From Chloroflexota bacterium (lineage in GTDB: Bacteria; Chloroflexota; Limnocylindria; P2-11E), in contig VBGU01000123.1 in the NCBI GenBank assembly GCA_005881085.1, positions 1 to 8,814 of the forward strand: a DNA stretch of 8,814 bases. The letters run 5' to 3'. Numbering within the stretch: the first letter of the stretch is position 1; every line of letters begins with the position of its first letter. The position numbers were made by a program, and so were the translations under genes. Of this stretch, positions 1-6,526 are shown piece by piece. Under the pieces are notes generated by a model, which was not told the origin of the DNA, did not search any database, and worked only from the letters and a program-made list of their open reading frames with translations.

Positions 1-71
1 CGTGGGGCCAGGTCGTGGGTCGGCTCAAGGCGTTCGTTGAGTCCGGCCAGCCGCAGCCCTTCCTGGAATAG
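1..71 (+). CDS. C-terminal end of a probable SRPBCC/AHSA1-family protein (partial)
   Basis: Only the last 22 codons are in the window, read from base 3 to a TAG at 69-71; the gene begins upstream of base 1. The tail has a Trp followed five residues later by Arg-Leu, then ends in ...GQPQPFLE. The same W-x5-R-L spacing occurs at the end of the complete SRPBCC protein two genes downstream (GWAYFLSRL), where it belongs to the long C-terminal helix of that fold. With an ArsR gene starting 2 nt after this stop, the likely reading is an AHSA1-type ligand-binding protein in an operon with its regulator and a paralogue. The identification rests on a very short tail plus context, so it is tentative. 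Confidence 0.4.
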   Translation, partial: WGQVVGRLKAFVESGQPQPFLE

Positions 72-73
72 TC

Positions 74-385
74 CTGGGCCCCGACGTCGCCCTGCGGGCC
101 ATCGCGGAGCCGCATCGGCGCGAGATCCTGCGACTCGTCCGCGAACGGGAGCTGCCCGTCGTCGAGATCGCGGCGCGATTCCCGGGCGTCTCCCGGCCCG
201 CGGTCTCGCAGCATCTCCGCGTGCTCTGCGATGCGGGTCTGCTCAGCATGCGACGATCGGGAAGGAACTCCTTCTATCGCGCGCGCGAAGATCGGATAGA
301 CCGGTTGCGCGCCTACCTGGATACCTTCTGGGGCGACCGGCTCGCGGCCCTCAAGCGCGCGGCGGAGCGCGAGGCTCGTCGATGA
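74..385 (+). CDS. ArsR-family winged-helix transcriptional regulator
   Basis: A 103-residue protein, the usual length for small ArsR-type repressors. It opens with the family signature ALRAIAEPHRREILRLV (residues 6-22), then a helix-turn-helix whose recognition helix is SRPAVSQHLRVL (40-51), and the beta-wing GLLSMRRSGRNSFYRA (55-70). The metal-sensing ELCVCDL motif is absent and the single Cys (52) is isolated, so this is probably not a metal sensor. It belongs to the subgroup usually paired with SRPBCC/AHSA1 genes, which flank it here: the upstream gene ends 2 nt before, and the next gene overlaps by ATGA. The start is odd. After the in-frame TGA at 38-40 there is no ATG, GTG or TTG before the family's conserved N-terminus, and CTG at 74 gives exactly the expected beginning (MGPDVALRAI). 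A weak GGA at 65-67 precedes it. The family call is strong; the start codon is inferred. Confidence 0.88.
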   Translation: MGPDVALRAIAEPHRREILRLVRERELPVVEIAARFPGVSRPAVSQHLRVLCDAGLLSMRRSGRNSFYRAREDRIDRLRAYLDTFWGDRLAALKRAAEREARR

Positions 386-813
386 CGACGCGGACCGACG
401 GCACGCCCATCCGGCACGTGGTTCGCGTCGAAGCGCCCATCGACATCGTCCGGACCTACTTCACCGATCCGAAGCGCATCGTCGAGTGGTGGCCGACGCG
501 AGCAACCGTCGACCTACGCGTCGGCGGAGAGCTGAAGTTTGAATTCGATCAGCCTGATGGACGGACTGATAGCGCCCGAGGCACATTCGTCGAGCTGGCG
601 CGCGACCGCATCGTGCTTACCTGGGGATTCGACCGCGATGCGGCTCTTCCGCCCGGCTCGAGCCGCGTCGAAATAACCCTTGAGGCTGACGGCCGAGCGA
701 CGGTCGTACGTCTCGAGCATCGGGGACTGCCCGAGACTCATCGGCGGAGTCACGACGACGGCTGGGCATATTTCCTAAGCCGACTCACCTCTGTGGCACG
801 CTCGAACGCCTGA
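382..813 (+). CDS. SRPBCC/AHSA1 (activator of Hsp90 ATPase homologue 1-like) domain protein
   Basis: A 143-residue single-domain protein. The START/Bet v1-like fold is shown by the opening strand HVVRVEAPIDIVRTYFTDP (residues 12-30), the WW at 36-37, the strand pair VDLRVGGELKFEF (43-55), and the closing helix DDGWAYFLSRLTSVA (125-139). The family binds hydrophobic ligands in a deep cavity; despite the name, bacterial members are seldom true Hsp90 activators. The ATG overlaps the ArsR stop as ATGA, indicating translational coupling, so the two are almost certainly co-transcribed and co-regulated. An open frame extends upstream to base 37, but that part runs through the ArsR gene in another frame and is not SRPBCC-like, so I place the start at 382. 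The specific ligand cannot be read from the sequence. Its 3' end overlaps a stem-loop at 810-828. Confidence 0.88.
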   Translation: MTTRTDGTPIRHVVRVEAPIDIVRTYFTDPKRIVEWWPTRATVDLRVGGELKFEFDQPDGRTDSARGTFVELARDRIVLTWGFDRDAALPPGSSRVEITLEADGRATVVRLEHRGLPETHRRSHDDGWAYFLSRLTSVARSNA

Positions 814-828
814 GGCCGCGTGCCTCAG
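810..828. terminator. Stem-loop between convergent genes, candidate bidirectional terminator
   Basis: CTGAGGC (810-816) and GCCTCAG (822-828) form a perfect 7-bp stem around a 5-nt loop. The left arm includes the SRPBCC stop codon. It lies between two convergent transcription units, 35 bp from the stop of the minus-strand gene. There is no T-tract on either side, so intrinsic termination would be weak, and the call rests on position and symmetry. Confidence 0.35.
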
Positions 829-863
829 CGAGTAGCGCCCTAGCCCGATCGCGCAACGATGTG

Positions 864-1289
864 TCAGCGCCACATCCGACCCCGTCGTCGCACCGGCCCG
901 AGCAGCGCCTCATCGAAGGGTTGCACCGCATGGCCCTGGGGCTGAGGCGGTTCCGCGCGCCAACCCATGGCCAGCAGTACGACATCGGCCTCGTAGTAGT
1001 CCTGCAGCACGACCGCGACGAGCGCCCGGAAAGGTCCGGGCATCTCCGCCTCAACCGTGCGCACGGAAGCGATGCGCCCAAGAGCGTCCGCCCGAACGAA
1101 AGCCTCCTGTCCTCCCGCCGCGGTCGCGACCGCATGGAGCACCACGTTATGCAGCGCCCCATCGAGGCCCGCGACGAGATGCTCAAGCTCCGTCGCCACG
1201 CCAGCGGCGGTCCCGCTCGGCAGCGGCGGGGTACGGTGATCGCCAGGAAGAAGTGTGTCGACGATCGCGCGCAGGAACGCGGAGGTCAC
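864..1289 (-). CDS. Gluconate 2-dehydrogenase subunit 3-like small partner of a GMC oxidoreductase
   Basis: A 141-residue helical protein encoded directly after the GMC oxidoreductase; its GTG start overlaps that gene's TGA as GTGA. The N-terminal FLRAIVDTLLPGD (residues 5-17) and C-terminal FRALVAVVLQDYYEADVV (87-104), followed by PPQPQGHAVQPFDEALLGPV (114-133), resemble the gluconate 2-dehydrogenase subunit 3 family, which forms complexes with a flavin-dependent GMC subunit. Classical members carry a Tat signal peptide and work in the periplasm with a cytochrome c subunit. Here the protein begins straight at the conserved helix, with no signal peptide and no cytochrome gene next to it, so a cytoplasmic or differently wired two-subunit dehydrogenase is likely. 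Family assignment is from motif recognition and context; the substrate is unknown. Confidence 0.7.
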   Translation of the reverse strand: MTSAFLRAIVDTLLPGDHRTPPLPSGTAAGVATELEHLVAGLDGALHNVVLHAVATAAGGQEAFVRADALGRIASVRTVEAEMPGPFRALVAVVLQDYYEADVVLLAMGWRAEPPQPQGHAVQPFDEALLGPVRRRGRMWR

Positions 1290-2872
1290 CGGCCGACCTC
1301 GCGCGCGAGATCGTCGCCGATCTTCAAAGCCAGGGCGGCGATCGTCGCGCCCGGGTTCACCGCACCTGCTGTCGGGAAAAGGCTGCCGTCAGCGACGATG
1401 AGGTTCGCGACAGCGTGGCAGCGCCCGCGACCGTCGGTCACCGATGTCGCCGGGTCATCTCCCATCCGTGCCGTACCCAGCAGGTGCCACCCCGTGAGCG
1501 GTGCGAGCGGCACCCGCGCGACGCGATATGCGCCGGCGGCGTGGAGCATGTCCTCAGCCCGGTCGAGGCCAAAGTCCAGGATTCGGCGTGAGTTCTCGGA
1601 GAGCGTGTACTCGACACGTATGTTCGGGAGCCCATCCGCCGCGACACCTTCGGCGAGCGCAACACGATTGCGTGCGTCTGGCAGATCCTCGGCGACCACC
1701 ATGACGGGAAGCGAGTGCCGGAATTCTTCCCGCAGGCGCGTGTGCGCGTCCTCGCCCCAGGCTGGTTCAAGACGCGCTGCCTGGTGGAGAGGTGCGTTCT
1801 CTCGGGTGACCTGTAGCTGCAGGCCTCGCGTGAATGGGCGTCCAGGCCGATGCTCGTAGAACTCGTGGCTGTAGACGCAGGCCCCGACCGGGCCGCGCGG
1901 GCCATCCAGTTCTTCGGTGAACATGCCGCGGGCGTACGCGATCGGATGGAACATCAGGTGGCGGCCCAGCGCGCCGTCGGCTCCGCGGCCGATGTTCGAT
2001 GCCAGCAGCAGACGCGCCGTACCGATCCCGTTGCAGGCGACCACCGTGAACGCCGCCGGTTGCTCATGCGTCGCGCCATTCCCGTCGCGGTACGCCAAAC
2101 CGATCGCGCGCCCGCCCTTCACGATTACGTGCTGCGCGACGCAATGCGTCCGCAGCTCCACGCCGTTCCTTAGAGCCACCGGCCAGTACACGATGTCGGC
2201 CGACGCCTTCGCCTGGATCGGGCAACCCATGAGGCAAGGGCCGCCGTTATTGCAGGCGTGGCGGTCACCGCGGTCGACCGTGTTGATCGCGGCGTCGGCC
2301 GGCCACCAATGCCAGCCCATCGCGTTGAAGCCGCGCGCCGCCGCCTCGCCCATTCGGCCGATCGCCACTGGCGGCATGCGTGGCGACCGTTTCGGCGGGT
2401 AGGCCGGGTCGCCCGCCAGGCCGGCGATTCCCATGGCGGTGTCGTTCAGGTCGTAGTACGGCTCGAGATCGAAATAGGAGAACGGCCAGTCGTCCCCGAC
2501 GCCGTCCAGCGTCTTGGTCCTGAAGTCGGAGGGATGAAGTCGCGGAACGTGCGCGGCCCAGTTGATCGTCGAGCCGCCGACCCCATTCCACAGGAGCGGT
2601 TTGATCGGCGAAGCGGAGTCGTCGATCGGATAGTCGGCCGACCGCGAACCACCCGCCGACAGGCGCACGTTGGGTGATGTCGCCCACGCGCCCAGCGCCG
2701 CGCTCTGCCAGTCGCGTCGGTACGCCGGCATCGCCGAACGGTCCACCCAATCGCCGCGTTCGAGACAGACGATGCGCAGGTGTGGCGCGCGCTCGGATAA
2801 TCGGGCGCACAGCGCCGAGCCCCCGAGCCCCGCTCCGACGACCACAACATCGACGGCGTCAAGCTTGGCCAC
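1286..2872 (-). CDS. GMC-family FAD-dependent oxidoreductase (dehydrogenase large subunit)
   Basis: A 528-residue flavoprotein. The N-terminal Rossmann motif VVVGAGLGGSALCARLSE (residues 10-27) and ERGDW (38-42) bind the ADP part of FAD. GVGGSTINWAAHVPRL (97-112) is the GMC signature region, and the C-terminal GMC domain has HLLGTARMG (463-471) with catalytic-type His463 and AVNPGATIAAL (504-514) with the usual second catalytic Asn506. A cysteine cluster lies at 207, 213 and 217 (CNNGGPCLMGC), as in gluconate dehydrogenase-like members, where three cysteines can hold an iron-sulfur cluster. It should oxidise an alcohol or sugar-type substrate and pass electrons to an unidentified acceptor. 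There is no Tat or Sec signal. GTG at 2872 is the only start that fits, because an in-frame TAG lies 9 nt upstream. The small subunit follows with a 4-bp overlap. Confidence 0.92.
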   Translation of the reverse strand: MAKLDAVDVVVVGAGLGGSALCARLSERAPHLRIVCLERGDWVDRSAMPAYRRDWQSAALGAWATSPNVRLSAGGSRSADYPIDDSASPIKPLLWNGVGGSTINWAAHVPRLHPSDFRTKTLDGVGDDWPFSYFDLEPYYDLNDTAMGIAGLAGDPAYPPKRSPRMPPVAIGRMGEAAARGFNAMGWHWWPADAAINTVDRGDRHACNNGGPCLMGCPIQAKASADIVYWPVALRNGVELRTHCVAQHVIVKGGRAIGLAYRDGNGATHEQPAAFTVVACNGIGTARLLLASNIGRGADGALGRHLMFHPIAYARGMFTEELDGPRGPVGACVYSHEFYEHRPGRPFTRGLQLQVTRENAPLHQAARLEPAWGEDAHTRLREEFRHSLPVMVVAEDLPDARNRVALAEGVAADGLPNIRVEYTLSENSRRILDFGLDRAEDMLHAAGAYRVARVPLAPLTGWHLLGTARMGDDPATSVTDGRGRCHAVANLIVADGSLFPTAGAVNPGATIAALALKIGDDLAREVGR

Positions 2873-2878
2873 CTCGTG

Positions 2879-2884
2879 AAGCTA
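2879..2884 (-). promoter_or_regulatory. Possible -10 box for leaderless GMC oxidoreductase transcript
   Basis: Minus-strand TAGCTT (TANNNT form) ends 6 nt before the GTG start at 2872, the spacing expected if transcription begins at the start codon. No well-spaced Shine-Dalgarno exists; the only purine run, GAGG, touches the GTG. A clear -35 is not seen. It is suggestive only. Confidence 0.3.
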
Positions 2885-2918
2885 CGCTCCATTTGAACCT
2901 GGAGGTCGAGCGAAGACG

Positions 2919-3041
2919 ATGACCGGGACGCTGGTCGAGCTGTTTCGAGACAAGACTTGGGCGACGCTGCGTCTGATCGAGTACTGCCAGCGTCTCGCGG
3001 ACGAACACCTGGTTCGCCCCGTCGCCACCCGTCTCCCTTAG
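2919..3041 (+). pseudogene. Truncated DinB-family protein (N-terminal remnant)
   Basis: A 40-codon frame starting ATG encodes MTGTLVELFRDKTWATLRL followed by IEYCQRLADEHL, a strong match to the first helix of DinB/YfiT-like four-helix proteins, which are normally about 150-170 residues. After DEHL (ending near 3011) the similarity stops, the frame reads VRPVATRLP and meets TAG at 3039-3041. That TAG overlaps the TAA of the nitroreductase on the other strand. No continuation of the DinB fold is visible in any forward frame downstream, so the remaining three quarters appear deleted rather than frameshifted. A GGAGG at 2901-2905 lies 13 nt before the ATG. Thiol-dependent or metal-dependent transferase activity of the family would need the missing His residues, so the product is presumably nonfunctional. 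Confidence 0.65.
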
Positions 3042-3445
3042 GAGACGCGCTCCAGCACGACGATGGGGATCACACGCTTCGTCTTCTTGGGGTAGTCGCG
3101 GAAGGCCGCGAAGTTATCACCGTGCGCGGCGTAGAGACGATCGCGCTCTGGTCCCTCCGGGACAGGCCTCGCGTGCACCTTGAACTTCTCGGTCCCGACC
3201 TCGATCTCAGCGTCCGGATGTTTGACAAGGTTGTGGTACCACGCGGGATGCGACGGCGCGCCGCCCTTCGAGGCGGCGATCACGTAGCGGTCGCCATCGC
3301 GGTGGTACACGAGAGGCGTCGTCCGGACCTGTCCGCTCTTCGCCCCTCGGTGTGTGATGAGCAACAGCTTGTCGCCGAAGTAGCCGACGCCCTTGCCACC
3401 CTTCGCGCGGAAGTCGTCAATCGTGCCTTTGTTCCAGTCGGCCAT
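3038..3445 (-). CDS. Deazaflavin (F420)-dependent nitroreductase family oxidoreductase (DDN-like)
   Basis: A 135-residue split-barrel protein. The family signature THRGAKSGQVRTTPLVY (residues 31-47) is followed by YVIAASKGGAPSHPAWYHNL (54-73) and HPDAEIEVG (76-84), all typical of the deazaflavin-dependent nitroreductase group that includes mycobacterial Ddn. Members use reduced coenzyme F420 to reduce quinones or other electrophiles, or bind F420 without a known substrate. Length is normal and the C-terminus (RVIPIVVLERVS) is complete, so the gene itself looks intact although its stop abuts the decayed DinB gene. The ATG at 3443-3445 is supported by the conserved MADWNKGTIDDFRAKGGKGV opening. 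It is divergent from the phosphotransferase gene. Its presence suggests a host that makes F420; this does not by itself fix the phylum. Confidence 0.88.
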   Translation of the reverse strand: MADWNKGTIDDFRAKGGKGVGYFGDKLLLITHRGAKSGQVRTTPLVYHRDGDRYVIAASKGGAPSHPAWYHNLVKHPDAEIEVGTEKFKVHARPVPEGPERDRLYAAHGDNFAAFRDYPKKTKRVIPIVVLERVS

Positions 3446-3453
3446 GCGTGCTA

Positions 3454-3459
3454 AATGTA
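3454..3459 (-). promoter_or_regulatory. Possible -10 box for leaderless nitroreductase transcript
   Basis: Minus-strand TACATT (TANNNT form) ends 8 nt before the ATG at 3445, within a short AT-rich island in otherwise GC-rich DNA. No Shine-Dalgarno precedes the ATG. The arrangement fits a leaderless mRNA. No convincing -35 is seen. Confidence 0.35.
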
Positions 3460-3468
3460 TCGGAGAAC

Positions 3469-4677
3469 GTGGACCGTCTCGTCACTCTCGTGCTCATGCG
3501 GTCCGATGGCACAGTCCTTGGCGCACTGCCGACCTTCACCGCGACCACGCCGTGGTGGCCGGACGTCGCGGAGGTCGTTGAGACGTGCCGCGCGATCCAC
3601 GGCATCGACGTCACGATCCTGCGCCTTCTCGACGTCGCAGACTTCGACCCACGTGGTGGCATGGGCGGCAAGGTCATCTACGTCGCCGAGCTCCACGGTG
3701 CTGCGCCCGCAGCGACGACACCTTGGAGTGCCGCGCTACCCGATGACCCGCTCCGCGCGCGTTGGGCGCGCCCCGGCGGACCCGCGCGCGATGTGGCCTG
3801 GGCAGATGAGCAGCTGATCGCCGCCGGCCGTCCACGGGAGCGACCCGCCGTGCAGATGAAAACGTGGAACCTCTCGAGCATCTGGCGGTTGCCGACAGCA
3901 CACGGCGACGTATGGCTCAAGGCTGTGCCACCGTTCTTCGCGCATGAGGGCGCTGTGATCCACGCGCTGGCAGCGCCGACGCTGCCCCCACTCATCGCCT
4001 TCGACGAGCTCGGCCGCACGCTCCTCGAAGACGTGCGGGGCGTCGATCAGTACGAGGCACCGACCGACCGCCATGCCGTGATGATCGATGCGCTCGTCGC
4101 CCTTCAAGCCGGCGCGGTCGGCCGTGTCGACGAGATCCTCGCCGCGGGCGCGCCCGACTGGCGCGCGGCCCCGTTCGGAGTCGCGGCCGCGGACGTCGTC
4201 GAGCGCGGGGGCGGCGAACTCGGCCTCGACGAAAGGCGCGTTCTCGACCGGCTCGTTGCGGGTCTCGACGATCGATTCCGCGCACTCGCTGAATGCGGCA
4301 TCCCCGACACGTTCGTCCACGGCGACTTCCACACTGGGAACGTGCGCTGGACCGAGACGGGTCCGGTCATCTTCGACTGGGGCGACTGCGGCATTGGCAA
4401 TCCGTTGCTCGACCTTCCGCCCTTCGACAGAAATCTGGACGCCGAGCATCGTCCCACCGCTCGGGCTCGCTGGATCGAGCAATGGACCGCCCACGCTCCA
4501 GGCAGCGATGCGGCAAAAGCCGTCGCGCTCATTGAACCGATCGCCACGCTGCGGCTCGCGATCATCTATCAGCGATTCCTCGACGGGATCGAGCAGACCG
4601 AGCGGCGCTATCACGAAGCCGACGTCCCGCAGCAGCTGCGCGACGCCGCGCGGCGCGCGACCGAGGAAAGACGCTAG
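3469..4677 (+). CDS. Aminoglycoside phosphotransferase-fold kinase with extra N-terminal domain
   Basis: A 402-residue protein. The C-terminal part is an APH/choline kinase-type fold: VWLKAV (residues 148-153) carries the likely ATP-binding Lys, AHEGAV (158-163) the paired Glu, HGDFHTGNV (284-292) the catalytic loop, and VIFDWGDCGIGNPLLDL (300-316) the metal-binding Asp. The family transfers phosphate from ATP to small molecules or acts on unknown metabolites; antibiotic resistance cannot be assumed. The first ~80 residues form a separate alpha/beta domain (VTLVLMRSDGTVLGALPTF, then WWPDVAEVVETCRAIHGID) that looks like a Nudix fold without the Nudix box. GTG at 3469 is chosen because GGAG lies just upstream (3462-3465, only 3 nt away); GTG at 3448 would add seven residues and is a real alternative. 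The hydrolase gene follows after 2 nt, so they form an operon. Confidence 0.85.
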   Translation: MDRLVTLVLMRSDGTVLGALPTFTATTPWWPDVAEVVETCRAIHGIDVTILRLLDVADFDPRGGMGGKVIYVAELHGAAPAATTPWSAALPDDPLRARWARPGGPARDVAWADEQLIAAGRPRERPAVQMKTWNLSSIWRLPTAHGDVWLKAVPPFFAHEGAVIHALAAPTLPPLIAFDELGRTLLEDVRGVDQYEAPTDRHAVMIDALVALQAGAVGRVDEILAAGAPDWRAAPFGVAAADVVERGGGELGLDERRVLDRLVAGLDDRFRALAECGIPDTFVHGDFHTGNVRWTETGPVIFDWGDCGIGNPLLDLPPFDRNLDAEHRPTARARWIEQWTAHAPGSDAAKAVALIEPIATLRLAIIYQRFLDGIEQTERRYHEADVPQQLRDAARRATEERR

Positions 4678-4679
4678 CT

Positions 4680-5528
4680 GTGGAAGGCAACCGCGGCAGC
4701 GTGGTGCGCGCACGCGACGGCCTCGAGCTGCGCACCTACCTCTGGCCGGCCGGGGGCGCACCACGCGCGCATCTGCTCCTCGTCCACGGCATCGCGGAGC
4801 ACGCGGGCCGTTACCGGCATGTCGCAGCGCAGCTCGCGAGGGCGGGGATCACAGCACACGCCTATGACCAACGTGGCTTCGGTGGGTCGGGTGGTCACCG
4901 CGCCTACGTCGATCGCTGGTCGCAGTATCACGACGACGTCGAAGACCGGCTCGCCGAGGTTCGGTCCGCAGCCGACGGACTCCCGGTGGTGCTGTACGGG
5001 CACTCGATGGGCGGGCTCATCGCTCTGGGGTACACGCTCGCGGATCCGCCACGCCCGTTACCCGACCTTCTCGTTCTTTCGGCGCCTGCGATCGATGCGG
5101 CGGTGCCCGTCTGGAAGCGCAGGCTCGCGGACATTCTCGGTGGCGTCAGGCCGCGCTTCGCGGTCGCGAATACGTTCCCGAAGGGCGGGCTCTCTAGCGA
5201 TCCGGCCGTCGAAGCCGCATATCTGGCGGACCCGCTCGCTGTGCATCGAACGACCACGCGGCTCGGCGTTTCGCTTTTCCGCGAGCAGGACCGCGTCAAG
5301 AGCGCGCTCGCGGGTGGTGCGCAGCTACCCGTCGCTACATATGTAGTGCACGGCGCCGACGATCCGATCGTGCCCGAGTGGGCCAGCCGATCACTGGAGG
5401 GCCGTGCGAACGTGACGCGTCGCGTCTACGAGGGGCTGCATCACGAAACGCACAACGAGCCGAACAGCGCGAGCGTGATCGCCGACACGATCGCGTGGAT
5501 CGTCGGCCAGGCAGGCCTCACACTGTGA
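4680..5528 (+). CDS. Alpha/beta hydrolase, monoacylglycerol lipase-like
   Basis: A 282-residue serine hydrolase of the Hydrolase_4/monoacylglycerol lipase type. The oxyanion-loop motif LLLVHGIAEHAGRY is at residues 32-45, DQRGFGGSGG at 63-72, the nucleophile elbow GHSMGG at 107-112 (Ser109), the acid in VVHGADDPIVP (222-232, probably Asp228), and the catalytic His in HHETHNEP (probably His255). This complete triad and the HGIAEHAGRY-type motif are characteristic of lysophospholipase/monoglyceride lipase homologues that cleave acyl esters. No signal peptide is visible, so it should be cytoplasmic. GTG at 4680 follows the phosphotransferase stop by 2 nt, with GAGG at 4663-4666 as a rather distant Shine-Dalgarno. 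Its 3' end overlaps the convergent MDR gene by 11 bp. The natural substrate is not evident. Confidence 0.9.
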   Translation: MEGNRGSVVRARDGLELRTYLWPAGGAPRAHLLLVHGIAEHAGRYRHVAAQLARAGITAHAYDQRGFGGSGGHRAYVDRWSQYHDDVEDRLAEVRSAADGLPVVLYGHSMGGLIALGYTLADPPRPLPDLLVLSAPAIDAAVPVWKRRLADILGGVRPRFAVANTFPKGGLSSDPAVEAAYLADPLAVHRTTTRLGVSLFREQDRVKSALAGGAQLPVATYVVHGADDPIVPEWASRSLEGRANVTRRVYEGLHHETHNEPNSASVIADTIAWIVGQAGLTL

Positions 5529-6498
5529 TGACGACCTTAGCCCGGGCGTGTCCCGTCTCCAGATAGCGAATAGCTTCCGCGGTTTGGTTCAACGGATACG
5601 TTCGGTCGATGACCGGTTTGACCTTCCCGGCTTCGATCAGCTCCTTGAGCACAATGAGGTCCTCCTTGCTGTTCTTTGCGAGAAAGAACGGCATCTTCTG
5701 GTTCCCGAAACGCGAGAGCACGGCCGTCTCGAGAAGCCCAGCCACGATCGACGCCGTCCCGTCATTGTTCGCCGCGCCAACCCCCACGAGAGTCCCGTTT
5801 GGTTCCAAGACCCGCCTGCGAGATGACAACGAGCCACTCGACGCGACATCGAGGATGACGTCGTACTTGCGCCCGCCTCGCGTGAAGTCCTCCCGCGTGT
5901 AGTCGATGACCTCGTCCGCGCCGAGCGACCGGGCCTGGTCCACGTTCCTCGTGCTGCACACAGCCGTGACGTGCGCTCCGAACGCCTTGGCGATCTGCAC
6001 GGCGAACGTGCCCACGCCTCCCGACGCGCCATTGATCAGGACTCTCTGGCTGGGCTTGATCTGCCCCTTGTCGCGAAGGCCCTGCAGGGCCGTGCTCGCC
6101 GCCATCGGGACGGCCGCTGCCTGCTCGAACGTCAGCCCGGCGGGCTTCGGCACGAGGAAGCTCTTCGCCGTACCACACACGTACTCGGCGAGAGCGCCGA
6201 CGCGCTGACCGAATACCTCGTCGCCGGGCCGGAATTCGGTCACGTTCTTGCCGACCGCCTCGACCTCCCCCGCCAAGTCCACGCCCATGGCACTGCTCTT
6301 CGGCTTGCGCAGGCCCGCCATCAAGCGGACGAGGGAGGGGCTGCCTCGCATCATGTGCCAGTCGTAGGCATTGATCGAAGCCGCGCGGACCCGCACGAGC
6401 ACGCCGTCATCGTCGATCACCGGCCTGTCGATGTCCCTGAGCTTTAGGACATCCGGTGAGCCGTAGCGCTCGCGGACGATCGCCTTCATCGTGGTCAT
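5518..6498 (-). CDS. NAD(P)-dependent MDR oxidoreductase (zinc-independent quinone oxidoreductase-like)
   Basis: A 326-residue medium-chain dehydrogenase/reductase. The N-terminal GroES-like domain carries SINAYDWHMMRG (residues 41-52), MGVDLAGEVEAVG (71-83) and RPGDEVFG (90-97). The Rossmann part has AAAVPMAASTALQGL (127-141), the nucleotide-binding NGASGGVGTFAVQIAK (156-171) and SLGADEVIDY (191-200). The structural-zinc cysteine cluster and the catalytic-zinc Cys of alcohol dehydrogenases are missing, which places it with quinone oxidoreductase or enone reductase-like enzymes that reduce electrophilic carbonyls with NADPH. The ATG at 6498 has AGGGGG 10 nt upstream; an ATG three codons later is possible. 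It is divergent from a TetR gene and its promoter contains a perfect palindrome, so it is probably that regulator's target. Confidence 0.9.
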   Translation of the reverse strand: MTTMKAIVRERYGSPDVLKLRDIDRPVIDDDGVLVRVRAASINAYDWHMMRGSPSLVRLMAGLRKPKSSAMGVDLAGEVEAVGKNVTEFRPGDEVFGQRVGALAEYVCGTAKSFLVPKPAGLTFEQAAAVPMAASTALQGLRDKGQIKPSQRVLINGASGGVGTFAVQIAKAFGAHVTAVCSTRNVDQARSLGADEVIDYTREDFTRGGRKYDVILDVASSGSLSSRRRVLEPNGTLVGVGAANNDGTASIVAGLLETAVLSRFGNQKMPFFLAKNSKEDLIVLKELIEAGKVKPVIDRTYPLNQTAEAIRYLETGHARAKVVITV

Positions 6499-6526
6499 CT
6501 GGATCGGTCCCCCTGTGTTTCGTACG

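Noticed and set aside
37..381. N-terminal extension of the SRPBCC protein by 115 residues
   Set aside because: The extension overlaps the ArsR gene in another frame and has no SRPBCC-like sequence; the ATG at 382 with an ATGA overlap fits the family's usual length.
861..1859. Long plus-strand open frame of 332 codons opposite the small subunit and GMC oxidoreductase genes
   Set aside because: Its translation is arginine- and serine-rich with no recognisable domain, and it lies antisense to two clear genes. Such frames arise from the GC-rich codon bias of the real strand.
3469..4677. Phosphotransferase as an aminoglycoside resistance gene
   Set aside because: The APH fold is shared by many kinases of unrelated substrates. 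The extra N-terminal domain and lack of resistance-gene context give no support for an antibiotic substrate.
3736..4764. Minus-strand open frame of 342 codons opposite the phosphotransferase
   Set aside because: No motif is visible, while the plus strand holds a complete kinase with its catalytic motifs. It is a shadow frame.
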